The position numbers and the translations under genes were made by a program. The notes beneath the pieces are model-generated. The model had not been told where the DNA came from and made no database searches. It worked only from the letters and a program-made list of their open reading frames with translations. This document shows positions 25,594 through 34,767 of a stretch of 48,116 nt of DNA, piece by piece. This stretch comes from Nostoc sp. NMS4 (GTDB lineage Bacteria > Cyanobacteriota > Cyanobacteriia > Cyanobacteriales > Nostocaceae), in NCBI RefSeq assembly GCF_017115095.1, contig NZ_JABXKI010000139.1, positions 1 through 48,116 on the forward strand. The letters are read 5' to 3'. How positions within the stretch are numbered: position 1 is the stretch's first letter; each line of letters begins with the position of its first letter.

Positions 25594-26844
25594 ATGAACA
25601 GCTTAGAACAGCTGCGGCAAGCAGAACAGGCACTATTAGAAATTTTTTCTGGAATTGACACTCAGGTTAAGCATAATCTAAAACGAGTGCTGAATGCTTT
25701 TCGTAATCACCGTGTAGGCGCACACCACTTTGCTGGTGTAAGTGGCTATGGTCATGATGATTTAGGACGAGAAACTTTAGATAAAGTTTTTGCCGAAGTT
25801 ATGGGTGCCGAAGCTGCGGCGGTGCGAGTGCAGTTTGTTTCGGGAACTCATGCGATCGCTTGTGCTTTGTTTGGTGTCCTCCGTCCTGGCGATGAAATGT
25901 TAGCAGTGGTCGGTTCTCCCTACGATACCCTTGAAGAAGTCATTGGTTTACGAGGTCAAGGTCAAGGCTCCCTGATTGAGTTTGGCATAAATTACCGCCA
26001 ATTGGAGCTAACCCCACAAGGAACTATAGATTGGCAAGCTTTAAGTACGAGCGTGGCCCAAAACACTCGTTTAGTCTTAATTCAGCGCTCTTGTGGCTAT
26101 TCTTGGCGACCTAGTTTATCAATTACTGATATTGAAAAAATCGTCCACTTAGTCAAACAGCAAAATCCGAACACTGTTTGCTTTGTAGATAACTGCTACG
26201 GCGAATTCATTGAAACAAAGGAACCCACAGCCGTAGGTGCTGATTTAATGGCGGGATCATTAATTAAAAATCCTGGTGGTACTATTGTCAGCGCTGGCGG
26301 TTATGTCGCTGGTCGCGCCGACTTAGTAGAAGCATCCGCCTGTCGCCTCACTGCTCCCGGTATCGGGAGTTATGGCGGTGCTACTTTTGACCAAAATCGC
26401 TTGCTGTTCCAAGGCTTATTTCTAGCGCCGCAAATGGTGGGAGAGGCGATGAAAGGGACTTATCTGACTGGTTATGTATTTGATCAACTCGGTTATCCAG
26501 TAAATCCGGCTCCCCTAGCTCCCCGTGGAGATGTAATTCAGGCGATTAAACTCGGTTCAGCCGAAAAGCTAATTGCTTTCTGTAAAGCCATCCAACAGCA
26601 TTCTCCGATCGGTTCCTACTTAGACCCTGTTCCAGATGATATGCCGGGGTATGAGAGCCAAGTGGTGATGGCTGGGGGGACATTTATTGAAGGGAGTACT
26701 TTGGAATTATCAGCAGATGGGCCTTTGCGATCGCCTTATGTAGTTTATTGTCAGGGGGGAACTCATTGGACTCACGTGGCGATCGCTCTGGAAGCTGCGA
26801 TCAATGCAGTTGGCAGTAATGGCAGACAGGAGAATGGTGAGTAA
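25594..26844 (+). CDS. PLP-dependent methionine gamma-lyase-like (aluminium-resistance family) protein
   Basis: About 416 residues, fold-type I PLP enzyme of the family annotated as aluminium resistance or methionine gamma-lyase-like. Visible parts are HHFAGVSGYGHDDLGRETLD, VQFVSGTHAIACALFGVLRP (PLP phosphate region), VCFVDNCYGEF (the Asp that contacts the PLP ring nitrogen) and GADLMAGSLIKNPGGTIV with the Schiff-base lysine in SLIKNPGG. The start is ATG 25594, with GAGGA 5 nt upstream; the TTG at 25579 is discounted. Actual substrate unknown. The stop overlaps the next start (TAATG), so the two genes are translationally coupled. Confidence 0.85.
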   Translation: MNSLEQLRQAEQALLEIFSGIDTQVKHNLKRVLNAFRNHRVGAHHFAGVSGYGHDDLGRETLDKVFAEVMGAEAAAVRVQFVSGTHAIACALFGVLRPGDEMLAVVGSPYDTLEEVIGLRGQGQGSLIEFGINYRQLELTPQGTIDWQALSTSVAQNTRLVLIQRSCGYSWRPSLSITDIEKIVHLVKQQNPNTVCFVDNCYGEFIETKEPTAVGADLMAGSLIKNPGGTIVSAGGYVAGRADLVEASACRLTAPGIGSYGGATFDQNRLLFQGLFLAPQMVGEAMKGTYLTGYVFDQLGYPVNPAPLAPRGDVIQAIKLGSAEKLIAFCKAIQQHSPIGSYLDPVPDDMPGYESQVVMAGGTFIEGSTLELSADGPLRSPYVVYCQGGTHWTHVAIALEAAINAVGSNGRQENGE

Positions 26845-27701
26845 TGAGCGATCGCCACAGCACAACTGCTACACGCCTCAATGTCTACATCCAAGGTCAA
26901 GGATTCCCAATTTTGGGCTTACATGGTCATCCTGGTACTGGTCGTAGTCTTTCTGTTTTTACCAATCATTTATCAAAACGCTACAAAACTTTTGCTCCAG
27001 ATTTACGTGGATATGGCAAAAGTCGCTACAAGGGCAATTTTGACATGAATGACCATCTCACTGATTTAGAAGCGCTGCTAGACCGCTTAGAGATTGAAAA
27101 GTGCCTAGTATTGGGATGGTCACTTGGGGGCATTCTCGCAATGGAGTTGGCATTACGTTTACCAAAGCGCATTACTGGGCTGATTTTGGTGGCGACAGCC
27201 GCGAAACCCCGTGGTAGTCATCCGAGCATTACTTGGCAAGATAATTTATATACTGGCGTTGCTGGGCTATTGAACTATATAAAACCGAGTTGGCAATGGA
27301 ATATTGAAACTTTTGGTAAGCGATCGCTTTTCCGCTACCTAATCCAACAACATACGTCTATCACTTACAATTACATCGCCAAGGAAGCAGTACCAGCCTA
27401 TTTGCAAACCTCTCCTGCTGCGACTCGCGCCCTCTATAGCGCAATTCAATCAGGATACAATCGGCTTCTAGATTTGCCACAAATACAATGTCCTAGTTTA
27501 GTACTGGCTGGCGAACAAGACCGCCACATTACATCTGATTCCAGCTTAGAAACTGCTCGAAACCTCAATAATTCTCAGTGGCAATGCTATCCCAACACTG
27601 CCCATCTTTTCCCGTGGGAAGTTCCCCAGCAGGTGCTGAATGATATTGACCGTTGGCTCGAAGTTCATCCAGAGGTAATTAGTAGTGAATTGAGCAAATA
27701 A
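26844..27701 (+). CDS. alpha/beta-hydrolase
   Basis: 285 residues. The canonical triad is seen: nucleophile in LGWSLGGILAME (GxSxG), acid in VLAGEQDRHIT, histidine in NTAHLFPWEVP. The oxyanion region is HGHPGTGRS near the N-terminus. A cap with YIKPSWQWNIETFGK lies between. Substrate unknown; possibly an esterase or haloperoxidase-type enzyme. The ATG overlaps the upstream stop by 1 nt, which suggests joint action with the PLP lyase. The C-terminal tail is followed by an ATTACGA STRR. Confidence 0.85.
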   Translation: MSDRHSTTATRLNVYIQGQGFPILGLHGHPGTGRSLSVFTNHLSKRYKTFAPDLRGYGKSRYKGNFDMNDHLTDLEALLDRLEIEKCLVLGWSLGGILAMELALRLPKRITGLILVATAAKPRGSHPSITWQDNLYTGVAGLLNYIKPSWQWNIETFGKRSLFRYLIQQHTSITYNYIAKEAVPAYLQTSPAATRALYSAIQSGYNRLLDLPQIQCPSLVLAGEQDRHITSDSSLETARNLNNSQWQCYPNTAHLFPWEVPQQVLNDIDRWLEVHPEVISSELSK

Positions 27702-27718
27702 TTCGTAATTAGAACTCG

Positions 27719-27752
27719 AAATTACGAATTACGAATTACGAATTACGAATTA
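27719..27752 (+). repeat. 7-bp STRR (ATTACGA)
   Basis: Four to five ATTACGA units after the hydrolase gene, with an inverted TTCGTAATT just upstream at ~27702-27710, so a hairpin can form. Confidence 0.85.
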
Positions 27753-27770
27753 TGTTGACTCTGGCCTAAA

Positions 27771-28073
27771 TTAAATCTGACCGCCAAAGGCAGGCTGTAC
27801 TTTGCGGTCAAATCTTTCCCCCAAGTCTTCAGCAATTGTTAAGGTATTAGGTTTGCAGCGCTTGACATTCACAATGATTCCCGTAGCTCCTTCAAGCTCC
27901 AAATCTTCTATGTATCCAATGCTAGAGAATCTTGCATCAGAAGAACTTAGAAATGGCCCGAAGTAGTACGTGCAACGGGGATTTTGAGTTACAATCTCTA
28001 CCCACCAAGCCAAGCCGATATAGTCGAATGTGTTAATTAACACTTCCTTGAGGTTATGCCAAATGGTTTTCAT
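27771..28073 (-). CDS. DUF1816 protein
   Basis: 100 residues. The motif string LAWWVEIVTQNPRCTYYFGP, followed by GYIEDLELEGATGI and NVKRCKPNTLTI, is the cyanobacterial DUF1816 domain. Related short proteins resemble part of phycobilisome linker (CpcD-like) modules, but the role is unknown. The start is ATG 28073; the TTG at 28085 used for a longer frame lacks support. It lies downstream of rlmB on the same strand with an 80-bp AT-rich gap. Confidence 0.8.
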   Translation of the reverse strand: MKTIWHNLKEVLINTFDYIGLAWWVEIVTQNPRCTYYFGPFLSSSDARFSSIGYIEDLELEGATGIIVNVKRCKPNTLTIAEDLGERFDRKVQPAFGGQI

Positions 28074-28152
28074 GGTTTTCGCCAATTTATAAACGTCTAC
28101 AGGCTGTTAAACGATATGGTGCTTTATTATCTTTTACATTTCTTTATATTCT

Positions 28153-29355
28153 TTATACTCTGTTACTGTTATTTTTCAAAGAGAATTTTTGCAATTTATC
28201 TAAGTGGAGCGTATTTAGCGATCGCTGGCGATAAATTTCATAAAGCGCCATACCCGCCGCTACGGAAGCATTGAGGCTGGGAGTCTTACCCTGGAGAGGA
28301 ATCGATACTAAAAAATCACAAGAGCGTTGAGTTAACATACTTAGACCTTCACCTTCTGAGCCGATTACCAAAACGATTGGGCCAGTGAAATTGACTGTAT
28401 GCACAGGTTCGCTGCCACTTGCAGCAGTACCGTAAATCCAAAAGCCAGCTTCTTTTAATTCTTCTAAGGAGCGGCTGAGGTTGACAACTCTAGCTACAGC
28501 AAAATTTTCTAAAGCGCCTGCTGCCACTTTCATGACAGTGGAAGTGATTCCAGATGCCCTTCTTTGGGGAATCACCAATCCTTGAGCGCCTATTGCTTCG
28601 GCAGTGCGAATAATTGCTCCCAAGTTGTGGGGATCAGTAATTCCGTCAGCCACGACAATTACGGCATCGGTTACAGATTTGCACTGCTCAATTAGATCGG
28701 GCAATTCGGTGTAAGCGTAGGGAGCAATTTGTGCTGCCACACCTTGGTGATTAGCGCCGTTGGTGAGATAGTCTAAACGCTTGGGTTCAACTTCATCAAT
28801 AACTGTGCCATTTTCCTTTGCTTGCAAGAGAAAATGGTGAAAGCTGGGATCGTACCGCAGACGGGTAGTAATCCATAGACGGTTGAGATTGCGCTGATTT
28901 TGCAATGCACTCAATACTGGATGACGACCGTAGATGAGATCGTTATCTTCTTCTGTAGATTGTGTAGATGTAGATACAGATGGCTGGGAGAAGTTATTAT
29001 TTCTTTGCCGGGAGTTGCCATAACTGGCGTTGCTATCTATTTTCCTGGGATTGCGATTCGGATTAACAACAGAGATGGTGTTGCCATCTACTTTTCTGGG
29101 ATTGCGAGTCGGATTCTCAACAGAGATGGGGTTGCTATCTACTTTCCTGGGGTTGCGAGTTGGATTAGCAACAGATATGGGGTTGCTATCTATTTTCCTG
29201 GGATTGCGAGTCGGATTGGCAACAGAGATGGGGTTGCTATCTACTTTCCTGGGATTGCGAGCCGGATTAGTAACAACACGTTTACCTTTAATTTTTACGG
29301 GTTGTCCACGATTTGGTTCGCTAGAAGTCTTGACTTTTCTGGGTTTATCCTGCAT
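28153..29355 (-). CDS. rlmB: 23S rRNA (guanosine-2'-O-)-methyltransferase, SpoU/TrmH type, with repeat N-terminus
   Basis: 400 residues. The catalytic part starts at ~143: a substrate-binding L30e-like domain ([16 protein letters not shown] to [11 protein letters not shown]) and the knotted SPOUT domain with motif 1 [17 protein letters not shown], motif 2 [12 protein letters not shown] and motif 3 [17 protein letters not shown]. It methylates a ribose 2'-OH in 23S rRNA using S-adenosylmethionine. Residues 1-142 are an extra region; within it, 30-114 are five 17-residue repeats rich in Asn, Arg, Lys and Pro, a likely disordered basic RNA-contacting tail. It follows mrnC with ~92 bp between, both RNA-maturation genes. 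Confidence 0.9.
   Translation of the reverse strand: MQDKPRKVKTSSEPNRGQPVKIKGKRVVTNPARNPRKVDSNPISVANPTRNPRKIDSNPISVANPTRNPRKVDSNPISVENPTRNPRKVDGNTISVVNPNRNPRKIDSNASYGNSRQRNNNFSQPSVSTSTQSTEEDNDLIYGRHPVLSALQNQRNLNRLWITTRLRYDPSFHHFLLQAKENGTVIDEVEPKRLDYLTNGANHQGVAAQIAPYAYTELPDLIEQCKSVTDAVIVVADGITDPHNLGAIIRTAEAIGAQGLVIPQRRASGITSTVMKVAAGALENFAVARVVNLSRSLEELKEAGFWIYGTAASGSEPVHTVNFTGPIVLVIGSEGEGLSMLTQRSCDFLVSIPLQGKTPSLNASVAAGMALYEIYRQRSLNTLHLDKLQKFSLKNNSNRV
29014..29268 (-). repeat. 51-bp in-frame tandem repeat, 5 units, in rlmB
   Basis: Each unit encodes [17 protein letters not shown] with small changes (K/I, A/E/V). The last unit is degenerate ([16 protein letters not shown]). The DNA copies are nearly identical, which indicates recent expansion. 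Confidence 0.9.
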
Positions 29356-29447
29356 TGGAGTTATGAATATAGCGTATGGTTGATCGTTCCGATTACCTCA
29401 ATTTTTTGAACCTAATCTAGTGTTGTGGCTACTGCGAAATTGAGTTT

Positions 29448-29927
29448 TCACTCTTTTTCTAGATGAAGTATTTGCAACAGTTCGGTTAGACGTTGGTAAT
29501 CGGTGATATATAAGTAGCCTATTAAAGTTTCTAGACTAGTTGCCTGTTGATAAATTTCGGGATTAAGTCGCTTAGGGCGTCCTGTTGCGGCGTTTCTACC
29601 CCGTCGGACAATTTCTAATTCGTTATCCCTGAGATGAGGAATTAGCGATCGCAAATGTAGCGCTTGTGTTTCTGCTCTTACCTGCTCCACTACCAGACGA
29701 TGGTAAATTCCTGACCGCTGCAATGGCAGCAGATAGAACATTCTAACATACAACTCATAAATTGCATCCCCCAAATATGCTAAAGCACTAGGAGAAATTT
29801 GTTGCACTTGTGAGAGGGAAATCTGTTGGAATAGCCCTGTGGTTGCCAAGAGTGCTTGAGTCCAAGACAAACTCTGTTTAGAAGTTTCATCTTGTCCATC
29901 TAATAGCTCTTCCTCCTGTGACTTCAC
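29448..29927 (-). CDS. mrnC: Mini-ribonuclease III
   Basis: 159 residues. RNase III catalytic fold without a dsRNA-binding domain: PSALAYLGDAIYELYVRMFY (helix with the Glu/Asp signature LGDAIYE), RAETQALHLRSLIPHL, RRGRNAATGRPKRL and the second acidic helix SLETLIGYLYITD. Mini-III matures 23S rRNA ends in bacteria that have it. It starts at GTG 29927 with no clear Shine-Dalgarno. Probably co-transcribed with rlmB downstream. Confidence 0.9.
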   Translation of the reverse strand: MKSQEEELLDGQDETSKQSLSWTQALLATTGLFQQISLSQVQQISPSALAYLGDAIYELYVRMFYLLPLQRSGIYHRLVVEQVRAETQALHLRSLIPHLRDNELEIVRRGRNAATGRPKRLNPEIYQQATSLETLIGYLYITDYQRLTELLQILHLEKE

Positions 29928-30529
29928 AAATAAATCATTCCTTTACTGGCTCTATTTGGCGGGCATTGTTCCCAAAGACTGAATTTTTCGGAAGTATGCC
30001 ATGATAGTATACTTAGCATAATCAATACTATCAAAATTACTTCCTAATTTCATCTTTTTGATTGAGAGTTGGCATTTTAAATCACCCTGATGTCAACATC
30101 TATAAACCAAATTTCGCCTACTTCTTGTGGTCTGTGTCTAAGATAGGGTAAAATTTGAACATCAAATTCACCCTTTCTTTTGGTAAGCTAATCGGCATTT
30201 AAGTTGCATAAAAGCAGGGCTGAAGCCCTTACTACAAGCGAATCATTCTGGAAAAATGAATGACGATTAGCTTAGCATTGCCATACTTACTTAGTAAGCG
30301 ACAACTTTTAACTATACAGTATCGAGTCAAGTCTATCTATAAACAAATCTGCTGGCTTTGTATTTCTTACAAATATTTCAGACTTGATTATTTATCCAAT
30401 ATTCTAGCCGACAATTACATACCCAAGAGTTGGGTGTTTATATCTTTAGTTATTACTCAACTTTAAACATAATAGCTCAACTGGCTTGATGCCTCTCTCA
30501 CAAGGAGAGAGGTTTTTTGCCAGAAGTTT
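29928..30529. other. gene-free stretch between mrnC and the STAS gene
   Basis: About 600 bp, AT-rich. It contains the palindromic AGGGCTGAAGCCCT repeat (~30216) and an ATGATAGTATACTTAGC-like region. The 68-codon frame 30260-30466 has no known domain. It is followed by a + strand terminator, so a short transcript here cannot be excluded. Confidence 0.5.
30492..30518 (+). terminator. intrinsic terminator, + strand
   Basis: CCTCTCTC / GAGAGAGG, an 8-bp stem with ACAAG loop and TTTTTT tail. No + strand gene clearly feeds it except the doubtful frame at 30260-30466. Confidence 0.75.
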
Positions 30530-30566
30530 TAAAAATTAAGCTATCCAATATTGAATCTGGATAGCT
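30530..30566 (-). terminator. intrinsic terminator of the STAS gene
   Basis: AGCTATCCA / TGGATAGCT form a 9-bp stem, 31 nt after the STAS stop on the minus strand, followed by TTAATTTTT. Confidence 0.75.
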
Positions 30567-30596
30567 AAATTTAACTCTCAGGTCTAGCAATCAAGA

Positions 30597-30959
30597 CTAC
30601 TTGACGTTTTCTAGAGCCTCTTCGACTGATTTTTGCAGGGAGAGAAACTTCTCTAGGCGAACAAGCTTGACCGTTTGAGTTACGCGGGCATTCGTGACGA
30701 TTTGCAACGTGCCATCAGCAGTTTGAGCTTGCTTGGCTAGCTGCACCAAAGCACCCAAGCCAGAACTATCAACAAAGTCAATTTGTGAGAGATCCAAGAT
30801 AATGTGCTTAGGGCCTTCGTCTATCTTGCTGCCAAGTGTCTTGCGAAATGTCGGCTCAGAAAAAGCATCTAACAAACCTGTGAGGCGGAATAGCTGACAG
30901 TTATCCCGGACTTCGCGAGTACCCCTCAGGCTAACGGTTAGATTCAGTGGCTCAGCAAT
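30597..30959 (-). CDS. STAS-domain anti-sigma factor antagonist, probable AUU start
   Basis: 120 residues if it begins at ATT 30959: IAEPLNLTVSLRGTREVRDN, then CQLFRLTGLLDAF. The core SQIDFVDSSGLGALVQLAKQ carries the conserved DSSGLG with the phosphorylatable serine. Such proteins bind and are released from anti-sigma kinases in partner switching. The first 28 residues form the expected first STAS strand. The nearest standard codon, TTG 30875, would delete that strand. Between an in-frame stop and this point there is no ATG, GTG or TTG, yet a near-ideal AGGAGG lies 5 nt before the ATT. AUU starts are rare (infC in E. coli is one). A separate short transcript ends at the terminator downstream. 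Confidence 0.8.
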   Translation of the reverse strand: MAEPLNLTVSLRGTREVRDNCQLFRLTGLLDAFSEPTFRKTLGSKIDEGPKHIILDLSQIDFVDSSGLGALVQLAKQAQTADGTLQIVTNARVTQTVKLVRLEKFLSLQKSVEEALENVK

Positions 30960-31194
30960 AATTCCCTCCTCATGAGTTAAAGTGAACGCTCAAGTATAGA
31001 TGGTTTTTGAGCAAATTGTCTACAATCTGTTGGAATAGGGCATTGGGCATTGGGTATTGTCCCTAGTCACCCATTTGCATTTTGCTATTTTTATTTAATC
31101 CCAGATCCGACAACTTGACTCTTGCTTTTTGCGCCAATTCCAAATTAAAAATGCATAGTTCAAAAAGAAATCTTTCATTTTGAATTTTGAATTT

Positions 31195-32382
31195 TTAATT
31201 TTGAATTCCCCGTTCGCGTAGCGTCCCGTAGGGAAGGGGTTGACGTGCTGTTCGCATGGATTGAACGAATTGCTCAAACAAGTAATCAGCATCGTGGGGG
31301 CCAGGACTGGCTTCTGGGTGATACTGTACGGAGAACACAGGTAGAGATTTGTGCCGTACTCCGGCAATGGTGCGATCGTTTAAGTTTAGGTGGCTAATTT
31401 CCACAACTGCCGTAGGTAAAGAATCTGGGTCAATAGCAAAACTATGGTTTTGGCTAGTAATTTCTACCCGTTGTTGTAAACCGGCGGGCTGATTCAAACC
31501 ACGATGACCAAATTTGAGTTTATAGGTTTCTGCCCCTAGTGCATGACCTAAAATTTGGTGTCCCATACAAATACCAAAAATCGGTTTTTGACTTAACAGG
31601 AGTGCTTTGGCAGTTGCAATCCCTTCGGTGACGGCAGCAGGGTCGCCAGGCCCGTTAGAAAGAAACACACCATCTGGATTGTAGTTGAGGATTTCCTCTG
31701 GTGGTGTATCAGCAGGTACAACAATTACCCGACAACCATAACTTACTAAGCGACGCAAAATATTACGTTTTACGCCAAAGTCAAGGGCAACAACGGTGAA
31801 GGCTTCCCCAAGATTTTCCGCAGTTTCAGCGTTGAATTCCCAAGCTGGAATTGTGGGATCAGACCATTCATAAGCTGTTGAGGTGGTGACTTCACGAGCC
31901 AGATTCAACCCTGCCATGTTGGGGGCTGCTAGTACCTGCTCTAGCAATTCCCCTTCATCGAGAATGGTTGTAGAAATGCCACCGTTCATTGCTCCGAACA
32001 TCCGAATTTTGCGGGTGAGGGCGCGGGTATCGATGCCGTAGATCCCCGGTACTTGGTTTTGTTTGAGGTAATCTGGTAAAGATTGTGTCGATCGCCAGTT
32101 ACTCGGACGCTGACAAATATTTCGGGCGATCGCACCCCGCACTTTGGGACCATCTGATTCTTCATCTTCAGGATTAACGCCAGTATTCCCCAATTCAGGA
32201 TAGGTAAAAATGACAATCTGACCGAGGTAACTAGGGTCAGTCAAGACTTCTTGATAGCCTGTCATGCCAGTGTTAAACACCACTTCTCCGATCGCGGTTC
32301 CCGTCGCACCGAAAGACCAACCGCGATAAGTGGTTCCATCTGCTAGGACAAGTAAAGCTGGTATTGAGTCAGTCAGGGGCAT
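31195..32382 (-). CDS. carA: carbamoyl-phosphate synthase small (glutaminase) subunit
   Basis: 395 residues. The N-terminal CPSase domain (~8-150) has [20 protein letters not shown] and [12 protein letters not shown]. The C-terminal class I glutaminase domain has GPGDPAA, the nucleophile in [11 protein letters not shown], and [12 protein letters not shown] (His-Glu of the triad). It releases ammonia from glutamine for the large subunit (not in this window), feeding arginine and pyrimidine synthesis. The last ~12 residues ([13 protein letters not shown]) are encoded by a dispersed TTCGCGTAGCGTCCCGTAGG repeat, with the stop next to a TTGAATTTT-type repeat, so the natural C-terminus has been replaced. 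Confidence 0.95.
   Translation of the reverse strand: MPLTDSIPALLVLADGTTYRGWSFGATGTAIGEVVFNTGMTGYQEVLTDPSYLGQIVIFTYPELGNTGVNPEDEESDGPKVRGAIARNICQRPSNWRSTQSLPDYLKQNQVPGIYGIDTRALTRKIRMFGAMNGGISTTILDEGELLEQVLAAPNMAGLNLAREVTTSTAYEWSDPTIPAWEFNAETAENLGEAFTVVALDFGVKRNILRRLVSYGCRVIVVPADTPPEEILNYNPDGVFLSNGPGDPAAVTEGIATAKALLLSQKPIFGICMGHQILGHALGAETYKLKFGHRGLNQPAGLQQRVEITSQNHSFAIDPDSLPTAVVEISHLNLNDRTIAGVRHKSLPVFSVQYHPEASPGPHDADYLFEQFVQSMRTARQPLPYGTLRERGIQN
31213..31235. repeat. dispersed repeat TTCGCGTAGCGTCCCGTAGGGAA at the carA 3' end
   Basis: A copy of a widespread Nostoc repeat. On the minus strand it codes for the last CarA residues. Confidence 0.7.
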
Positions 32383-32427
32383 AGTAGATTGGGGATTGGG
32401 GATTGGGCATTAGGAGTGCTGAGTTAG

Positions 32428-32455
32428 GAGAGACGCGATTAATCGCGTCTGTACA
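32428..32455. repeat. dispersed palindromic repeat, AGACGCGATTAATCGCGTCT
   Basis: A perfect 20-bp palindrome core, the best-preserved member of the family seen at 19574, 20231 and 22067. It lies upstream of carA beside a GGGGATTGGGGATTGGGC-type STRR (32392-32412). Confidence 0.8.
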
Positions 32456-32642
32456 AGAGTTAGGAGTTTTGTTTATCTCCTTGTCCCCTTGTCTCCCTCA
32501 TCTTTCCCAATGCCCCATACTGCGATTGTTAATTATCCCATGAGTTGAGCAATTGGGATTTTTTCGGATAGTTAATTAAAATTAAAAGGGAATTAAAGTA
32601 GCGGGAGTAGATTTGCCAAAGCTTAGGCAGTTAAAATTAATT

Positions 32643-33683
32643 ATGCTTGAGTCTTTTTTATCCCGTACAACCCTAATTTTTGTATCAAGCGCTCTAGCGG
32701 TTTTGTGTGTTGCCTGTAGTGAAGACAAACTAAATATTGCTGCTGGTGGAAATGAGCAACCCACGCCAATTGGGGATCTAGTACCAGTACAGCCTACCGT
32801 TAAACCAGTAAGACCAGCACCTACCCCAGAAACGCAGCCGCTAGATCCGTTTGAAAGTGAACCAAGTCTTTTTGAGATTGGACGAGACAAAGCTGTTGGC
32901 GCTTGGAGTATTAGCCAATCGGCTCAATCTCCAGATGATTGGAAATTGGTGGCGAGTCAGTATCAGGAGGCGATCGCGCTGATGCAAAAAATACGGCGAC
33001 AAAGCCCAGAATTTGCGATCGCTCAAACCAAAATCACGGAATATCGCCGCCAAGTTAAATATGCCCAAAGACAAGCTAATCCTCGTCCTATTGGAGTTAG
33101 AGAACCTCATAAAATAGTAGTAGTTGTTCCCCAGAGAGAAACCACACCAAAGTTCACTTTACCTCCACGAGAAACAAAACCGTTATCACCAGAGCCAGGT
33201 TTGCCGTCATCAGCAGTGGTGATTCCCGATGAAGCAGTATTTACAGCGCCGATTAAAAGGCGAATTGGTGGTACGCCAATTGTGGAAGTCACCTTCAACG
33301 ATCAGCAACAATTTGAGATGATTCTGGATACGGGAGCAAGTGGTACTGTCATTACCCAACAGATGGCTGATGCTTTGGGAATCATCACAGTGGGAAAAGC
33401 TAAGGCAAACACCGCGAGTTCCAGAGCGGTAGAATTTCCTGTGGGCTATGTTAATTCGATGGCAGTTGGCGGGGTAATAGTGAATAAAATACCAGTAGCG
33501 ATCGCTGGGGCGGAACTAGAAACTGGACTTTTAGGACATGACTTTTTTGGTAACTACGATGTCACCATCAAACGTGATGTGGTAGAATTCCGCCCGCAAT
33601 TGCGATCGCAAATCAATTCCCCAGAAACTTCACTAACTCCTCCAATTTCGTCCAAGCAGCCCCACTTTGTAGGATATCCTTAG
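32643..33683 (+). CDS. retropepsin-like aspartic protease lipoprotein
   Basis: About 346 residues from ATG 32643; the TTG at 32613 is less likely. The N-terminus is a lipoprotein signal: [15 protein letters not shown] with the lipobox cysteine at residue ~25, so the mature protein is probably membrane-anchored outside the cytoplasm. A Pro-rich linker follows, then a helical stretch (~75-140), a second Pro-rich linker, and a retroviral-protease-type domain with [15 protein letters not shown] (catalytic Asp in DTGA) and a [13 protein letters not shown] closing strand. One catalytic Asp is encoded, so it would act as a dimer. Its 3' end overlaps trpD on the opposite strand by 71 bp. Confidence 0.85.
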   Translation: MLESFLSRTTLIFVSSALAVLCVACSEDKLNIAAGGNEQPTPIGDLVPVQPTVKPVRPAPTPETQPLDPFESEPSLFEIGRDKAVGAWSISQSAQSPDDWKLVASQYQEAIALMQKIRRQSPEFAIAQTKITEYRRQVKYAQRQANPRPIGVREPHKIVVVVPQRETTPKFTLPPRETKPLSPEPGLPSSAVVIPDEAVFTAPIKRRIGGTPIVEVTFNDQQQFEMILDTGASGTVITQQMADALGIITVGKAKANTASSRAVEFPVGYVNSMAVGGVIVNKIPVAIAGAELETGLLGHDFFGNYDVTIKRDVVEFRPQLRSQINSPETSLTPPISSKQPHFVGYP

Positions 33684-34686
33684 CGATTTTAATACCCTGT
33701 GCGTGATCGAGAAATGCGATCGCCCCTGCTACTTGCAGCGCCAGCGAAGCATTTAAGGCAACTGCGTCCTGTTGCGCCTGAGTCCCCTTACCTTGGAGTA
33801 CCGCCTTGAGAATCAGTGCATTTTCTTGGACATCTCCACCCCGAAGCATACCTATAGAAGCAGGTGTTAAATCCAAATCTAGGGGATTAATAGTCGTTAA
33901 CTGTACTTCTCCGTTTGATAACACCGCTAAGTCAGTTAAATCTCCTAACCCAGCCTCATCAAGTTTTTCTCGCCCATGCAGCACAATCGCCTTTTCCTTG
34001 CCCAAATTTTGTAAAGCTTCGGCAACAGTTGCCAAAAGTTTGGGAGTAAATAAGCCCACAACTTGCCCAGTTGGACGCAAGGGATTTACTAAGGGCCCAA
34101 GCAAATTAAAAATTGTTCGCACTTTCAAAGTCCGCCGTAATGATGCAACCGCCTTAAGTGCTGGATGCCAACCAGGGGCAAACAAGAAAGTGATCCCCAC
34201 TTCTGGTAGTGCTGCTTGCACTTTTTCACTAGAGGCACTCAAGTTTACACCCAAAGTTTCCAATACATCTGCACTTCCTGTAAGACTTGACGCTGAACGA
34301 TTGCCGTGTTTAGCCACAGGTACGCCATAAGCTGCGGCAACAAATGCAACTGCTGTAGAGATATTAAAGGTTGATGAACCATCTCCACCAGTGCCACAGG
34401 TGTCAATTAGGGGGATTGGGGATAGGGTGGATTCTTGCCCATTCCCCAGTTTTGATTGAGATTGTAATACTTCAGCCATGCCGGTTAACTCGTCGGCAGA
34501 AATGCCTCTAAAGTTCAGCGCTGTTAATATAGCCCCTGATAACTCTGGGGGAACCGCTTCACTGAGCCAACCTTGCATCAATTCAGCAGATTGAGTACGA
34601 GATAAGGATTGGCCATCGATTAATTGTTGCAGCAGGAGATACCAGCTACCAGAGGATTCTTGAACAGGGATTGGGAAAGTTGTCAT
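33613..34686 (-). CDS. trpD: anthranilate phosphoribosyltransferase
   Basis: 357 residues. It transfers phosphoribosyl from PRPP to anthranilate in tryptophan synthesis. The family motifs are visible: [20 protein letters not shown] (PRPP loop), [20 protein letters not shown], and [16 protein letters not shown] with [16 protein letters not shown]-terminal helical domain ~1-80, then the Rossmann-like domain. Normal length. The last ~23 codons overlap the 3' end of the protease gene on the other strand. Confidence 0.95.
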   Translation of the reverse strand: MTTFPIPVQESSGSWYLLLQQLIDGQSLSRTQSAELMQGWLSEAVPPELSGAILTALNFRGISADELTGMAEVLQSQSKLGNGQESTLSPIPLIDTCGTGGDGSSTFNISTAVAFVAAAYGVPVAKHGNRSASSLTGSADVLETLGVNLSASSEKVQAALPEVGITFLFAPGWHPALKAVASLRRTLKVRTIFNLLGPLVNPLRPTGQVVGLFTPKLLATVAEALQNLGKEKAIVLHGREKLDEAGLGDLTDLAVLSNGEVQLTTINPLDLDLTPASIGMLRGGDVQENALILKAVLQGKGTQAQQDAVALNASLALQVAGAIAFLDHAQGIKIAKDILQSGAAWTKLEELVKFLGN

Positions 34687-34767
34687 AGCTAAGGTTTGTA
34701 TGTTGTAGCTATATCGAGAGCTATGGGAGTTATCCTACCGGAAAATTGGAAGCTATCAAAGTTATGT

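Noticed and set aside
28900..29409. 169-codon and 117-codon + strand frames over the rlmB repeats
   Set aside because: Repeat-driven shadows of rlmB.
30260..30466. 68-codon frame before a + strand terminator
   Set aside because: No domain or ribosome site; the terminator alone does not prove a gene.
33806..34330. 174-codon + strand frame opposite trpD
   Set aside because: Shadow of trpD.
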